Part shown: positions 25,015-33,793 of the stretch, in pieces
Layout of the letters: each line of letters starts with the position of its first letter
How positions within the stretch are numbered: the stretch's first letter is position 1
Assembly: GCF_030012985.1 (NCBI RefSeq)
Contig: NZ_CP120233.1
Span: 3,323,501 to 3,387,500 of the forward strand
DNA: 64,000 nucleotides
Reading direction: 5' to 3'
Source: Microbulbifer sp. VAAF005
GTDB lineage: Bacteria > Pseudomonadota > Gammaproteobacteria > Pseudomonadales > Cellvibrionaceae
The notes under the pieces: model-generated
Databases searched by the model: none
What the model saw: the letters and a program-made list of their open reading frames with translations, nothing else
What the model was told of the DNA's origin: nothing
Made by a program: the position numbers and the translations under genes

Positions 25015-25258
25015 ACAGGAATCAGCAGTAGCAAGACGGGCAGCAGATGAAGCCCTAGACGGGATGCTACAAAGGCTGGGCATAGATACTGAAAACGTCC
25101 TGGAGACACAAAAAGACCAGGCGTACTTGCGTCAGCAACGCCTGGCAGCAGAACAGGTTACCAAGTGGACTAAACGAATCATTCTAGGAATATTTCTGAG
25201 TAGTTTATTTGGAATTCTTTGGGCCGGCTTTAAAGCTGCTCTAAATATCAAAAGTTAA
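24998..25258 (+). CDS. Small membrane protein in the lysis cluster
   Basis: This 86-aa protein starts at ATG 24998 inside the holin gene end. It has an N-terminal coiled-coil-like part (SAVARRAADEALDGMLQRLG) and one C-terminal membrane span (IILGIFLSSLFGILWAGF). A role as holin partner or spanin-like accessory is suggested only by position and topology. Confidence 0.55.
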   Translation: MENLSEQESAVARRAADEALDGMLQRLGIDTENVLETQKDQAYLRQQRLAAEQVTKWTKRIILGIFLSSLFGILWAGFKAALNIKS

Positions 25259-25288
25259 ACATAAATCAACTTTAGTTAAGGAAATATC

Positions 25289-25576
25289 ATGGCAAACGCT
25301 ACCAACGAAAACACACAAGAATTTGAAGTCACTATTGATGGTAATGAGGTTCAGTTCAAAGTTACTCGCAGTGATTACAACAAGCTGGTTAACCAGTTAG
25401 GGCCAGGTAATAAAGTCAACGCCTTTCATAATTTCCTGGTTTCTACGGTGACTGACGAAGGCAAGCAAACCTTGTTGAAAGTGCTAACGGATATGCCTGG
25501 AAGTGAAATTGCCATTGGCACAGATATTTATGAAGCCTATACCCCGGATCTGCAAGTTACCGTAAAAAAGCGTTAG
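25289..25576 (+). CDS. Tail assembly chaperone, upstream frame
   Basis: A 95-aa protein between the tube and lysis genes and the tape measure, where contractile and siphophages encode tail assembly chaperones. It begins MANATNENTQEFEV and ends TPDLQVTVKKR. It carries a canonical slippery heptamer at its last codons. The short form would be the G-like product and the shifted form the GT-like product. Confidence 0.8.
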   Translation: MANATNENTQEFEVTIDGNEVQFKVTRSDYNKLVNQLGPGNKVNAFHNFLVSTVTDEGKQTLLKVLTDMPGSEIAIGTDIYEAYTPDLQVTVKKR

Positions 25577-25597
25577 CGCTCGCCGACGCAATGTCGG
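25564..25597 (+). promoter_or_regulatory. Programmed -1 ribosomal frameshift signal
   Basis: The heptamer A AAA AAG (25564-25570) is in phase (GTA AAA AAG CGT TAG), followed 12 bases later by a stem-loop CCGAC-GCAAT-GTCGG (25583-25597). A -1 slip avoids the stop at 25574-25576 and reads ALALADAMSENGYSQ into the next open frame to 25758. Confidence 0.85.
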
Positions 25598-25758
25598 AAA
25601 ACGGGTATAGCCAGTTATGCGCTTATGCCCGGAAGTGGTTGCCGGGTGAGCCTCTTACAGAGGACACCTTGGCAACTGCAACGATGTTAGAGCGGGAATA
25701 CTGGAAGAACTTTGAAGCAGCCGTAACTAACGGTATTGGTAAAGCCTGGAAAAATTGA
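25591..25758 (+). CDS. Tail assembly chaperone, downstream (-1) frame
   Basis: This frame (MSENGYSQLCAYARKWLPGE to AVTNGIGKAWKN) is 55 codons from its first ATG. It is best understood as the T-like extension reached by -1 frameshifting from the 25289 gene, giving a fusion of about 156 aa (25289-25758). The fusion would recruit tail tube subunits to the tape measure, whose gene starts four bases later. Confidence 0.8.
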   Translation: MSENGYSQLCAYARKWLPGEPLTEDTLATATMLEREYWKNFEAAVTNGIGKAWKN

Positions 25759-25762
25759 CGCA

Positions 25763-27679
25763 ATGAGCACCAAGCTAGAAAAGCTAATGTTTCGAATAGC
25801 TCTGATTGATAGGGCTAGTGGTCCAATCGGAAAGATTGACTCACAGGTGAAACAATTAAAAGCCACTGCTACAACGGGCGGTGCAATGCTTGGTGGTGCA
25901 GCTGCGGGCGGCTGGGCTTTACAGCGTTCTCTTTCAGGTTTACTTGATCCCGCTATTGAAATTAACCGTGCATTAGGAGAGGTCAAAAGTCTTGATGTTC
26001 ACGGTAAGGCACTGAATAAGTTACAGCGAAGCGCTCTAGCAACTTCTATTCAGTACGGCACCAGCGCAGCTGGTTTTATCCGGGCATCCTACGATATTCA
26101 GAGCGCTATTTCTGGCCTAAAAGGAGATGAACTAGCGCGGTTTACTAAAGCTAGTGCTGTATTAGCTCAGGGCACAAAGTCTGATGTGGGCACTATCACT
26201 AATTATATGGGCACCATGTACGGCATCTTTCAAAAGGATGCTGAAAGGTTGGGCAATGCTAAGTGGGTCGAAATTGTTGCAGGCCAAACAGCCACCGCTG
26301 TACAGATGTTCAAAACTACCGGGGCAGAGATGGCCGCCGCCTATTCCACTTTAGGGGCTGAAGCTCAATCTCACGGGATTCAAATGGCCGAGCAAATGGC
26401 CATTGTTGGCCAGCTTCAATCCACCATGAGCGGCAGTGAAGCGGGCACCAAGTACAAGGCATTTTTACAAGGGGTCGGAAAAGCACAGGGCGTTCTAGGC
26501 CTTCAGTTAACAGATAGCCAGGGCCGCATGTTACCCATGCTGGATATTCTTGGAAAACTTCAGGGCCGTCTAGCGGGTATGGGTTCTGTTGAGCAAGGGC
26601 AATTGCTACTAAAAGCCTTTGGCCGTGGTGAAGCGGTGGCATTGATTAAACAATTAATGCTGGATACCGAAGGATTAGCAAACAATATCCAGGCGCTAGG
26701 CAACGTCAAAGGGATGGAAAAAGCCCGTCGAATGGCAACGGAAATTGCCGACCCCTTCGACCGCTGGCGCGAGAGTAGCAAAGCAGTGCGGGCGGTTATT
26801 GGTCAGTCGCTGTTACCTGTTATCACGCCACTGATTAATAACTTGATTGCCGCCAACGCCACTATGGTTGATTGGTCGTATAAGTTCCCGCACTTAACAA
26901 AGGCTATAGGCATTACTGTATTGGTAATCGGTGGCCTAATTGCAACGGTATTAGTTTTTGCTGCGGTTGGTGGGGTTGTTCAGCTAACAATAGCGGGATT
27001 AATTGGCCTTCAAACCGCGTGGACAGGTATTACAGCACTTGGAGCAGGCGCATTAGGGTTGTTATCTAAAGGGCTTAAGGCTGTACGCATAGCAACGCTA
27101 CTCTTTAGTTTGGCTTTATATGCTAATCCCTTGGTTTGGATTGCAGCTGCGGTAATAGGTTTAGTGGCTGGCCTTGCTTTACTGGTGGTTCATTGGGACA
27201 CCGTCAAAGCGGCCGCACTTGGTTTTATTAGTGGTTTTGTTGAACGCTGGGGGGTTATCCGTAATGCGATTGAAAGCAACCCTATTACCCGAATTCTTGC
27301 GGCCCCGTTCCTTGTCGCCATTGATTTGATTGGGTTTTTGTTTAAGCAGATTAAAAAGATACCGGCGTTATTTACCCGACTTAAAAATTGGTTGGGCGAT
27401 ATCGGTGTGTTTGACGCATTGGGTAGCGCTGCTGATTGGGTGATTGAAAAGTTAAACCTAATACCGGGCATTAATATTGAAGCGACGGTAGAGAAAGAGC
27501 GCTCAAGTATTCCCAAGGCGTCAACGCCTCAGTATCAGCCCAGTGCTGTTCCGGCCGGAGGTATCTCCCAGCATATCCAGAACAACCAGAAAGGCGGCAC
27601 ACATATCGAAAAAGTCGAGGTAATTAACCCGGCGAGCGGTTACGGCTTTGTAGATGAAATGGAAATGGCGGCGGGCTAA
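25763..27679 (+). CDS. Tail tape measure protein
   Basis: This 638-aa TP901-type tape measure sets tail length. An N-terminal coiled-coil region (MFRIALIDRASGPIGKID) is followed by the tape-measure core (ASYDIQSAISGLKGDELARF, AAAYSTLGAEAQSHGI). A Gly/Ala-rich hydrophobic central part has several membrane-like spans (ITVLVIGGLIATVLVFAAVGG and following). The C-terminal tail ends near DEMEMAAG. ATG 25763 is chosen over the upstream TTG because it follows the chaperone stop closely. Confidence 0.92.
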   Translation: MSTKLEKLMFRIALIDRASGPIGKIDSQVKQLKATATTGGAMLGGAAAGGWALQRSLSGLLDPAIEINRALGEVKSLDVHGKALNKLQRSALATSIQYGTSAAGFIRASYDIQSAISGLKGDELARFTKASAVLAQGTKSDVGTITNYMGTMYGIFQKDAERLGNAKWVEIVAGQTATAVQMFKTTGAEMAAAYSTLGAEAQSHGIQMAEQMAIVGQLQSTMSGSEAGTKYKAFLQGVGKAQGVLGLQLTDSQGRMLPMLDILGKLQGRLAGMGSVEQGQLLLKAFGRGEAVALIKQLMLDTEGLANNIQALGNVKGMEKARRMATEIADPFDRWRESSKAVRAVIGQSLLPVITPLINNLIAANATMVDWSYKFPHLTKAIGITVLVIGGLIATVLVFAAVGGVVQLTIAGLIGLQTAWTGITALGAGALGLLSKGLKAVRIATLLFSLALYANPLVWIAAAVIGLVAGLALLVVHWDTVKAAALGFISGFVERWGVIRNAIESNPITRILAAPFLVAIDLIGFLFKQIKKIPALFTRLKNWLGDIGVFDALGSAADWVIEKLNLIPGINIEATVEKERSSIPKASTPQYQPSAVPAGGISQHIQNNQKGGTHIEKVEVINPASGYGFVDEMEMAAG

Positions 27680-27999
27680 TGACGGAACCTAAATACCAGG
27701 ATTTATTAATTGTTAATAACGATATCGCCCTGGATTCCCTGGGCGTTCCTATGGGGATTAGCGACAGGGCATCCGTTGCACAGGATATCAAACACATGAT
27801 TAGAGAGAGTGGCCTGCTGGTGGAGCTCGTGGGTGAGCGCCAGAGCGACAAATGGGCGTTAAATCTTTCTCGACTTGAGAACCTGGTGGAAAGTGATTCC
27901 CGTATTGAACCAGGTACAGCGCGCCTTTCTCGTGATGAAGGAGAAATTTTAGTCACTGCCACCACGGTAGATTTTAAAGATATCGAGTTTACCTTATGA
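27679..27999 (+). CDS. DUF2590 baseplate protein
   Basis: This 106-aa DUF2590 protein has DLLIVNNDIALDSLGVPMGI near the start and SVAQDIKHMIRESGLLVELV near residue 35, a gpW/gp25-like wedge pattern. It overlaps the tape measure stop by one base and the next gene by four bases. It is likely a small wedge subunit of the baseplate. Confidence 0.8.
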   Translation: MTEPKYQDLLIVNNDIALDSLGVPMGISDRASVAQDIKHMIRESGLLVELVGERQSDKWALNLSRLENLVESDSRIEPGTARLSRDEGEILVTATTVDFKDIEFTL

Positions 28000-29165
28000 G
28001 CGAACAAGAGCTATTTACCAACCTTTTAAAAGATGGCGGTATCCCAACCACTGAAGAAGAGGTGCGCGCGGAATTTGAAAAAGAGGTAGACGCGGAAGGT
28101 GTCGCCTTTACCAATAATCGGGACATTTCACCCTGGTGGCGAATGGTTACGGTGCTAATTACAACGCCGATAGTTTGGTTGATACAAGCATTAATTAAAC
28201 TCGTAATGCCACAAATGTACGTGAAGACCGCAAGCGGTGAATTTCTCGCATTACATGCTGACGGCGTAAACCTGGAGCCGAAAACAAAGAGTAAGGCCCA
28301 AGGCTTTGTGCAATTTTTACGGGCGGATAGTTCGGGCTCCCTGGATGTGCCCATCAACACGGCAATACAAAGTGCCAATATTAATGGCCGTGTCTATACC
28401 CTACGAACAACAGCAACGGTGACGTTTAGCGATGGATTGGACACGGTTCTAGCACCAGTGGAAGCTGAAGAGGCGGGCAGTGCCTATAACTTGGCAGCGG
28501 GGTATTACTCAGTATTGCCGGTTTTATTGCCGGGTATTGTGGCAGTAGCCAACCTGGAAGACTGGCTTACACATCCTGGAACGGATGACGAAGACCCAGA
28601 GGAATTAAGAAAGAGAATTAGAACTCAGTATATGGCGGTGAACCAGTGGCACACAGACGCTGTTTACCGATCATTAATTGCCAGTTTTGATGGTGTTAAT
28701 GATGACAACGTATTTTTTGACAGTGATGCACCGCGCGGCCCTGGTACCGCTGATGCCTATGTGATGTTTGAGACCGGTCAACCAGATGACAGTTTTATCC
28801 ATACTATCCAGCAAAAAATCACCGATGAAGGGAACCACGGTCACGGGGATGATTTAAAAATTTATGCCATGCCTGAAACCTTCCACGATATTACGGTGAC
28901 GGTATACACCATTGATGGCCTAAGTGGTGGTACCAAAGATGAAATCAAAAAGAGTGTTGAGGATTTTATCTGGGCTGCCTTTAGGGGGAATTTAGATTAT
29001 CAACCAACCCTGGTTAAGCCTTGGAGTCGCTTTTCTTTCTCGCTATTGGGTGGCGAGCTACATAGACAATTCGACTTGCTTCGCGGTGTCGATTTCAGCC
29101 TGGATTACATCGTTAGTCAAATGGATTTACCCAGAATTAATAGCCTATCGGTGACAGTGGCATGA
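27996..29165 (+). CDS. J: Baseplate J-like protein
   Basis: This 389-aa baseplate wedge protein is of the P2 gpJ / Mu gp47 family. Features are YVKTASGEFLALHADGVNLE near residue 75, ADSSGSLDVPINTAIQSANI, a central beta region, and the LEDWLTHPGTDDEDPEELRK segment near 190. It connects the hub to the tail-fibre attachment proteins and overlaps genes on both sides by four bases. Confidence 0.92.
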   Translation: MSEQELFTNLLKDGGIPTTEEEVRAEFEKEVDAEGVAFTNNRDISPWWRMVTVLITTPIVWLIQALIKLVMPQMYVKTASGEFLALHADGVNLEPKTKSKAQGFVQFLRADSSGSLDVPINTAIQSANINGRVYTLRTTATVTFSDGLDTVLAPVEAEEAGSAYNLAAGYYSVLPVLLPGIVAVANLEDWLTHPGTDDEDPEELRKRIRTQYMAVNQWHTDAVYRSLIASFDGVNDDNVFFDSDAPRGPGTADAYVMFETGQPDDSFIHTIQQKITDEGNHGHGDDLKIYAMPETFHDITVTVYTIDGLSGGTKDEIKKSVEDFIWAAFRGNLDYQPTLVKPWSRFSFSLLGGELHRQFDLLRGVDFSLDYIVSQMDLPRINSLSVTVA

Positions 29166-29686
29166 TTGACTTAAAACTGCCTTTTTGGTTATCCGGTCCC
29201 CAGCTCTCTAAGTTACGCAATGCTTGCCAACGCTTTTGGGAGCGTGTGGAGGAGTGGCTTTATTGGCCGGTACGACAACTGGACCCGGAGACCTGTATAC
29301 CTGATGCCCTGGATTTGCTTGCCTGGCAAAGAGGGGTGGAACGGTTTGAAGGCGAATCCATGCAGTTATATCGCTTGCGGGTTAAATACGCTTTTGTGAA
29401 TGCACAGGATGCGGGCAGCACAGCCGGTTTAAAGCGTATCTTTGAACGGCTATTAATTGGTTATATCGAGATTGAAGAACGCTTACCGGATCGCGACTGG
29501 GATGTGATCAAGTTGCATTTAACCGACTCACAGTTGGCAGAAAACCCAGAACTATTACAAATCATTTTAAGTAAATATGGCCGGATATGTCGCCGCTATG
29601 AGTTTGAAGTTTTAACTCCATTGCAAGTGCAATTGCGCACCGCAGATTGTGGCCATGATAACGGCTATCTAGTCGCTTCACTTTAA
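29162..29686 (+). CDS. I: Tail protein, P2 gpI-like baseplate wedge
   Basis: This 174-aa gpI-family protein has WPVRQLDPETCIPDALDLLAW near residue 40, then FEGESMQLYRLRVKYAF and DAGSTAGLKRIFERL, all typical of gpI/gp48-like wedge components. It follows gpJ and precedes the fibre, as in P2. Confidence 0.85.
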   Translation: MIDLKLPFWLSGPQLSKLRNACQRFWERVEEWLYWPVRQLDPETCIPDALDLLAWQRGVERFEGESMQLYRLRVKYAFVNAQDAGSTAGLKRIFERLLIGYIEIEERLPDRDWDVIKLHLTDSQLAENPELLQIILSKYGRICRRYEFEVLTPLQVQLRTADCGHDNGYLVASL

Positions 29687-29695
29687 GGGGGAACT

Positions 29696-31474
29696 ATGCC
29701 CGCGATTATCAATACAGGGGCGGCTTATATTGCAGCCCAGACTGGCGCAGATGAACCGGTAGATATCACGCAGTTTATATTGGCTGATATTGATGGCCTT
29801 GACCATACACAGTCAGTAAATCTAGCGGAGACCATGCCTGCCGCTAATGAAATAGTGCATTCAGCTGCTGTAACTCAGAAAGGCTATTTAACCAGTGACA
29901 AAGTAGTTTATTCGCTTTCTATGGATACGAGCGTTGGCGATTTCTATTTTAACTGGCTTGGCTTGATTGCCAGTGATGGCACCTTAGTAGCGACTGCCTA
30001 TGTACCGCGCACATTAAAGACTGCAACCGCTAACGGTGTACAAGGAAATAACATTACCCGAAATTTCCTTTTGCAGTTTGCAGACGCGCAGCTGGCAACC
30101 GGAATCACTGTATCCGCCGAAACCTGGCAAATAGACCTAAGCGCCTGGCTTAATGCTATGGACGTTAGAGAGCGTGAAAGTAACCGGGATATATACGGGC
30201 GCGCTAGTTTCTTTGGCGATGCCTGGAAAGTGGTTCTTGATGGCGGTGATTACAAAGTACAACCAGGTATTGGCTATATAGAAGGGATACGCATTGTAAA
30301 CCCCTCTGAAATCGTTATTGCAGCACCAAGCGCTTTACCTAAAGAGTTGTGTCTTGATGTTTCACTACAAAAAGACGTTAACCAGGTATCCGCAGTTGTT
30401 ACTTTTTTTTATGGGTCTCCCGTTGATTATGCGGACGGTGCAGGGGTTCAACATTATGTTGAAAAAATATCATACCTTTTAGCTACGGGTGATCCTGAAG
30501 ATAGACGCACGGTATACGATGTAGACGATACGGGCTTGATCAACTTTATTCAGACCCGTACTAATCTTTATGTTTCCCAGCAGCAATACGCCTCTGAAAC
30601 TGAGCACGGTATTGTCAAGCGCGCAACTCAAACGCAGCTTTTAGAGCGAGCAGATAATGAAACGTATATTTCCCCAAAACAATTATGGGCGGCACTGGAT
30701 CATTTAATACCACTCAATGTCGGCGTTACTTGGCATGGGACAATAGATGATATTCCTGATGGCTGGGCACTATGTGACGGACAGGACGGGCGCCCCAACT
30801 TAATTAATCGCGTGATTATTTGTGCGGGTGATGAATATGAGCCGGGGGATATAGGTGGGGCGGATAAACCCGATACCGGTGACGGCGGCAGTCACTCGCA
30901 CAGTGCATCTACGGGTGATGCCGGTAGCCATAGCCATGGCGGTAAAGCTGATGATGCAGGTAGTCATTCCCATACAGCTACGACAGCTAGCGCAGGTAGT
31001 CACAGCCATAGTGCATCTACAGGCAGTGCCGGAAGCCATTCTCATACAATTTCGGTTGCGAACCATACGTTAGCAACGTCGCGGATACCTTCGCACGGTC
31101 ACAATATTAATAGCGTGCAGCTTTTGAGATATCCGGGTAATGAATCTTCTAGTTTCGGGCCTGACTATGACCCTAGTGACCGCGACGGCCTAACGGTTAC
31201 AGGATCAAATAACGGCAGCGGCGGCGCGCACAATCACTCAGCCTCAAGTAATTCCACTGGTTCGCATACTCACAGCGTTAGTGTGAATAGTAACGGCTCT
31301 CATACTCACTCCGTTACGGTAAAAGACGACGGCAGCCACAGCCATAACCTGTCGATAGATGACAGTGGTGATCATAATCACTCCGTTACCATAAATAATG
31401 ATGGTAGCCACACACATACTGTCGATGTACGCCAACGCTATTACGCGGCGGCTCATATTATCCGTGTTGCATAA
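29696..31474 (+). CDS. Tail fibre with N-terminal baseplate domain and His-rich GSHSH repeats
   Basis: This 592-aa fibre begins with a DUF3751-type attachment domain (MPAIINTGAAYIAAQTGA to about 160), followed by a beta-rich shaft. A tail-collar-like segment lies near 345 (TWHGTIDDIPDGWALCDG). From about residue 395 come twelve H-x-H motifs in Gly/Ser/Asp-rich repeats (GSHSHSA, GSHSHTA, GSHTHSV, GDHNHSV). H-x-H repeats in phage fibre tips such as T4 gp37 bind metal ions. The C-terminal VDVRQRYYAAAHIIRVA is collar-like. It should mediate host recognition. Confidence 0.85.
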   Translation: MPAIINTGAAYIAAQTGADEPVDITQFILADIDGLDHTQSVNLAETMPAANEIVHSAAVTQKGYLTSDKVVYSLSMDTSVGDFYFNWLGLIASDGTLVATAYVPRTLKTATANGVQGNNITRNFLLQFADAQLATGITVSAETWQIDLSAWLNAMDVRERESNRDIYGRASFFGDAWKVVLDGGDYKVQPGIGYIEGIRIVNPSEIVIAAPSALPKELCLDVSLQKDVNQVSAVVTFFYGSPVDYADGAGVQHYVEKISYLLATGDPEDRRTVYDVDDTGLINFIQTRTNLYVSQQQYASETEHGIVKRATQTQLLERADNETYISPKQLWAALDHLIPLNVGVTWHGTIDDIPDGWALCDGQDGRPNLINRVIICAGDEYEPGDIGGADKPDTGDGGSHSHSASTGDAGSHSHGGKADDAGSHSHTATTASAGSHSHSASTGSAGSHSHTISVANHTLATSRIPSHGHNINSVQLLRYPGNESSSFGPDYDPSDRDGLTVTGSNNGSGGAHNHSASSNSTGSHTHSVSVNSNGSHTHSVTVKDDGSHSHNLSIDDSGDHNHSVTINNDGSHTHTVDVRQRYYAAAHIIRVA

Positions 31475-31485
31475 AAGGAGCAGGC

Positions 31486-32130
31486 ATGAAGCTTTCAATT
31501 ATTAATGGCGATGCCGGAGACGATACGACCACTATTAACGGGGTTGGTTTTCATTTTGACCTGGTGGGCCTCATCGATGATGCAATCTGGGCTGTACAGT
31601 GGAGTGATGAAGGTGAAAACCCCGGCGGTGAAATTGAATACCGCAATGGTACCCATAGAAAAATTCGTTCTATAGCACCGTTTAAAAAAATTATTGATCG
31701 GTGGAATGAAGAAAAGGCCAAAGTAGATGAAGAAGAATCAAACCGGCAGGAGTTTATGCAAAGCCGACAATTTGCCCTGGACTTAATCGACAACACTGCC
31801 GGAAAAACGCGCTTGCGTTCTGTCCCTATCGGCTACGGCATGACAGATGAATATGCACGAGTAAGGGCAGAGGCGAAAAGATTTTTAGAGCCTGAGTTTT
31901 CGGGTGATATTCCGGCGGTTATTCAAACACACTCAGAAGTTGAGGCGGTAACCCCGCAAGAGGCCGCAGAGGCGATTTTATCGGCTGCTAATAAATGGGA
32001 TAGCGCCTTAGACAAAATTCGCGATATTCGCATAAGAGCAAAAGCGAAGATCAAGCAAGCTGAAGAGGGTGCGCATTATGTCGATATTGCGCGCCCATTC
32101 TTAGAACAATTAAAGACATTGGAGTTTTAA
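31486..32130 (+). CDS. Tail fibre assembly-type protein
   Basis: This 214-aa protein begins 11 bases after the fibre gene. The N-terminal part (FHFDLVGLIDDAIWAVQWSD, GGEIEYRNGTHRKI) resembles phage fibre-associated proteins. A C-terminal helical region follows (EAILSAANKWDSALDKIRDI). A fibre-folding or assembly chaperone role is inferred from position. Confidence 0.6.
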   Translation: MKLSIINGDAGDDTTTINGVGFHFDLVGLIDDAIWAVQWSDEGENPGGEIEYRNGTHRKIRSIAPFKKIIDRWNEEKAKVDEEESNRQEFMQSRQFALDLIDNTAGKTRLRSVPIGYGMTDEYARVRAEAKRFLEPEFSGDIPAVIQTHSEVEAVTPQEAAEAILSAANKWDSALDKIRDIRIRAKAKIKQAEEGAHYVDIARPFLEQLKTLEF

Positions 32131-32133
32131 ATC

Positions 32134-32334
32134 ATGGGTAACAAAATCTGGGGCTTTATCCGTTGGCACTTTGAACCGCGCCACTTCACGACGCCGCTAG
32201 CGACCACCAACAGCCTTGCCACAATAGAGGTTTTAGAAGGTGGGCGCGGCGCAATTGTACGGGGGCAAACCCATATATTTATTTTTGGTGTTCGTGTGGC
32301 TTGCATTCAACGAACTGTGCCTTGGGAAAAATAA
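32134..32334 (+). CDS. Small hypothetical phage protein
   Basis: A 66-aa protein between the fibre-assembly gene and the next baseplate gene. Its stop overlaps the next ATG by one base. It has two short hydrophobic strands (GAIVRGQTHIFIFGVRVACI). The family is not recognised. Confidence 0.5.
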   Translation: MGNKIWGFIRWHFEPRHFTTPLATTNSLATIEVLEGGRGAIVRGQTHIFIFGVRVACIQRTVPWEK

Positions 32335-33239
32335 TGACCTGGCAAAGCGCGGCAATACAGTTTCCACCCAGTGCCCAAAGCCTTAGCGATGCGGTAGACG
32401 CTACGCTGGTACAGGGTAGTGGTGAAATTACTTCGGCCCTGGCGCGATTGGGGGATATTTCCCCCAGTTTTGCGGCAAACCCAACCGCCAGCACCGCAAC
32501 CGGTAGCGCAGCCAATCAAAATGCCCTGGTTGACCTTTTCGGGGCCGATATGCGCGCGCTAGTGGTTCACCCTTATCAACAGGGCGTTGGACAGGGGGAG
32601 AGCTACAGCAGGCACCTCAGCGCACCCAATGCACAACAAGCGCTTGCGGCAAAGCTGGGGGACGCCTGGGACAACTACAAGCCAAGCGGCAACCTGGAGG
32701 CCGTGTGTGTGCTTTTTGCAGAGCAAACCCTTGCCGCCTTCGCAACCAGGTTAAAAACGGTGTGTGGATTATTCCCTATCTCTGAGCTTTGCGAGGCAGA
32801 GCACCGAGCGGAACAGCTGCTAAGGCTGGAGTCTGAAAAATCGGTATTGCCTGGGGCGCCTCTGGGCGGCCACTGGAGGCCGCGCAAGCTTACCCAGTTG
32901 CAGACAGCCCGCTGGGCTTCAGAAGCCATAGGCGCGGAGATTGCGAGCGCTTACGGCTATGAAGTGGAGAACACCGACCCGCTGCAAGAACTGCAAACCT
33001 TGGCCGCAAAAAAACAACAGTACCTGGATCAAGTGCGGGCTAACACGGTAAGCCTAGCCGCGCAGTTTGTCGGAACTGAAAATACTTATAGCTTATTTGC
33101 AACAGGGACAACCCGAGAGATTGCCAACCAGGTATTGGCGTCGAAGCCTTTTGACCATGACCACGTTTTTAGCGCGGCCATGTTATTTGCTGCGGCCCCT
33201 GGTGAATTAACTATTCTGCGCGAGCTATTCGGATTATGA
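32334..33239 (+). CDS. Hypothetical phage baseplate-region protein
   Basis: This 301-aa, Ala-rich helical protein has segments ADMRALVVHPYQQGVGQGES near residue 75, VLFAEQTLAAFATRLKTVCG near 125 and the long helix EYGY-type region ELQTLAAKKQQYLDQ near 220. Its last codons overlap the next gene by four bases, so it is co-translated with the hub genes. I do not recognise the family. A baseplate or tail-tip role is inferred from context. Confidence 0.55.
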   Translation: MTWQSAAIQFPPSAQSLSDAVDATLVQGSGEITSALARLGDISPSFAANPTASTATGSAANQNALVDLFGADMRALVVHPYQQGVGQGESYSRHLSAPNAQQALAAKLGDAWDNYKPSGNLEAVCVLFAEQTLAAFATRLKTVCGLFPISELCEAEHRAEQLLRLESEKSVLPGAPLGGHWRPRKLTQLQTARWASEAIGAEIASAYGYEVENTDPLQELQTLAAKKQQYLDQVRANTVSLAAQFVGTENTYSLFATGTTREIANQVLASKPFDHDHVFSAAMLFAAAPGELTILRELFGL

Positions 33240-33793
33240 GATTAAATGATTTTACTCTGCGCGGTTCACAGTTGGCCGTTAATGGGGTTTTGCGTATTGA
33301 GACGGAATCACTAGGCGGGAATACCAGCAGCACTGAGCGTGCGCAGAACGGCATTAAACCAAAGGCGTTGACGGTCTCTTTAGTCATTACTTTTGATAAC
33401 GCGGACGACCTGTCCAGCTTATTACAGCAGGCAGAATCCGTAGATGAAAATGGAAAGCTGACGGTATTTGATATTGTGGACGATACCGCACGGGCAATGA
33501 ATATTCGCCAAGTGCAATTTAATGAAGCTTTCAACGTGCGCGAGATGGTAGGTCAAAAAGCTTGGAGAATTAACTTTACTCTCTCCGAGTATTTATCCGT
33601 TCCCGAGAAAAAAGAGCAGCGCTTACAAGCTGAGACCGCCCAACAACAGAGCGCCAGCGGTGAGGCTGTGGCCGAAACAGGGATAGACAGCCAAGAAGAA
33701 GCCGAAACTTTCACCGGCTTTGAAAAGGTTTTAAAGCTCGCTGATGACGCCTTAGCACCAGACGAAGAGGAAAGCGGCAGTGCAGTTGCATAA
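33236..33793 (+). CDS. Baseplate-complex protein (DNA-circularisation-like)
   Basis: A 185-aa protein with a beta-rich N-terminal domain (MRLNDFTLRGSQLAVNGVL, KPKALTVSLVITFDNADDL, VGQKAWRINFTLSEYLSVPE) like phage baseplate-complex proteins that bind the tail tube end. An acidic Gln-rich tail follows. It overlaps both neighbours, so the three genes form one translational block. Confidence 0.6.
   Translation: MRLNDFTLRGSQLAVNGVLRIETESLGGNTSSTERAQNGIKPKALTVSLVITFDNADDLSSLLQQAESVDENGKLTVFDIVDDTARAMNIRQVQFNEAFNVREMVGQKAWRINFTLSEYLSVPEKKEQRLQAETAQQQSASGEAVAETGIDSQEEAETFTGFEKVLKLADDALAPDEEESGSAVA

Noticed and set aside
30855..31073. Open frames over the fibre His-repeat region
   Set aside because: Generated by the repetitive DNA of the tail fibre in other frames.
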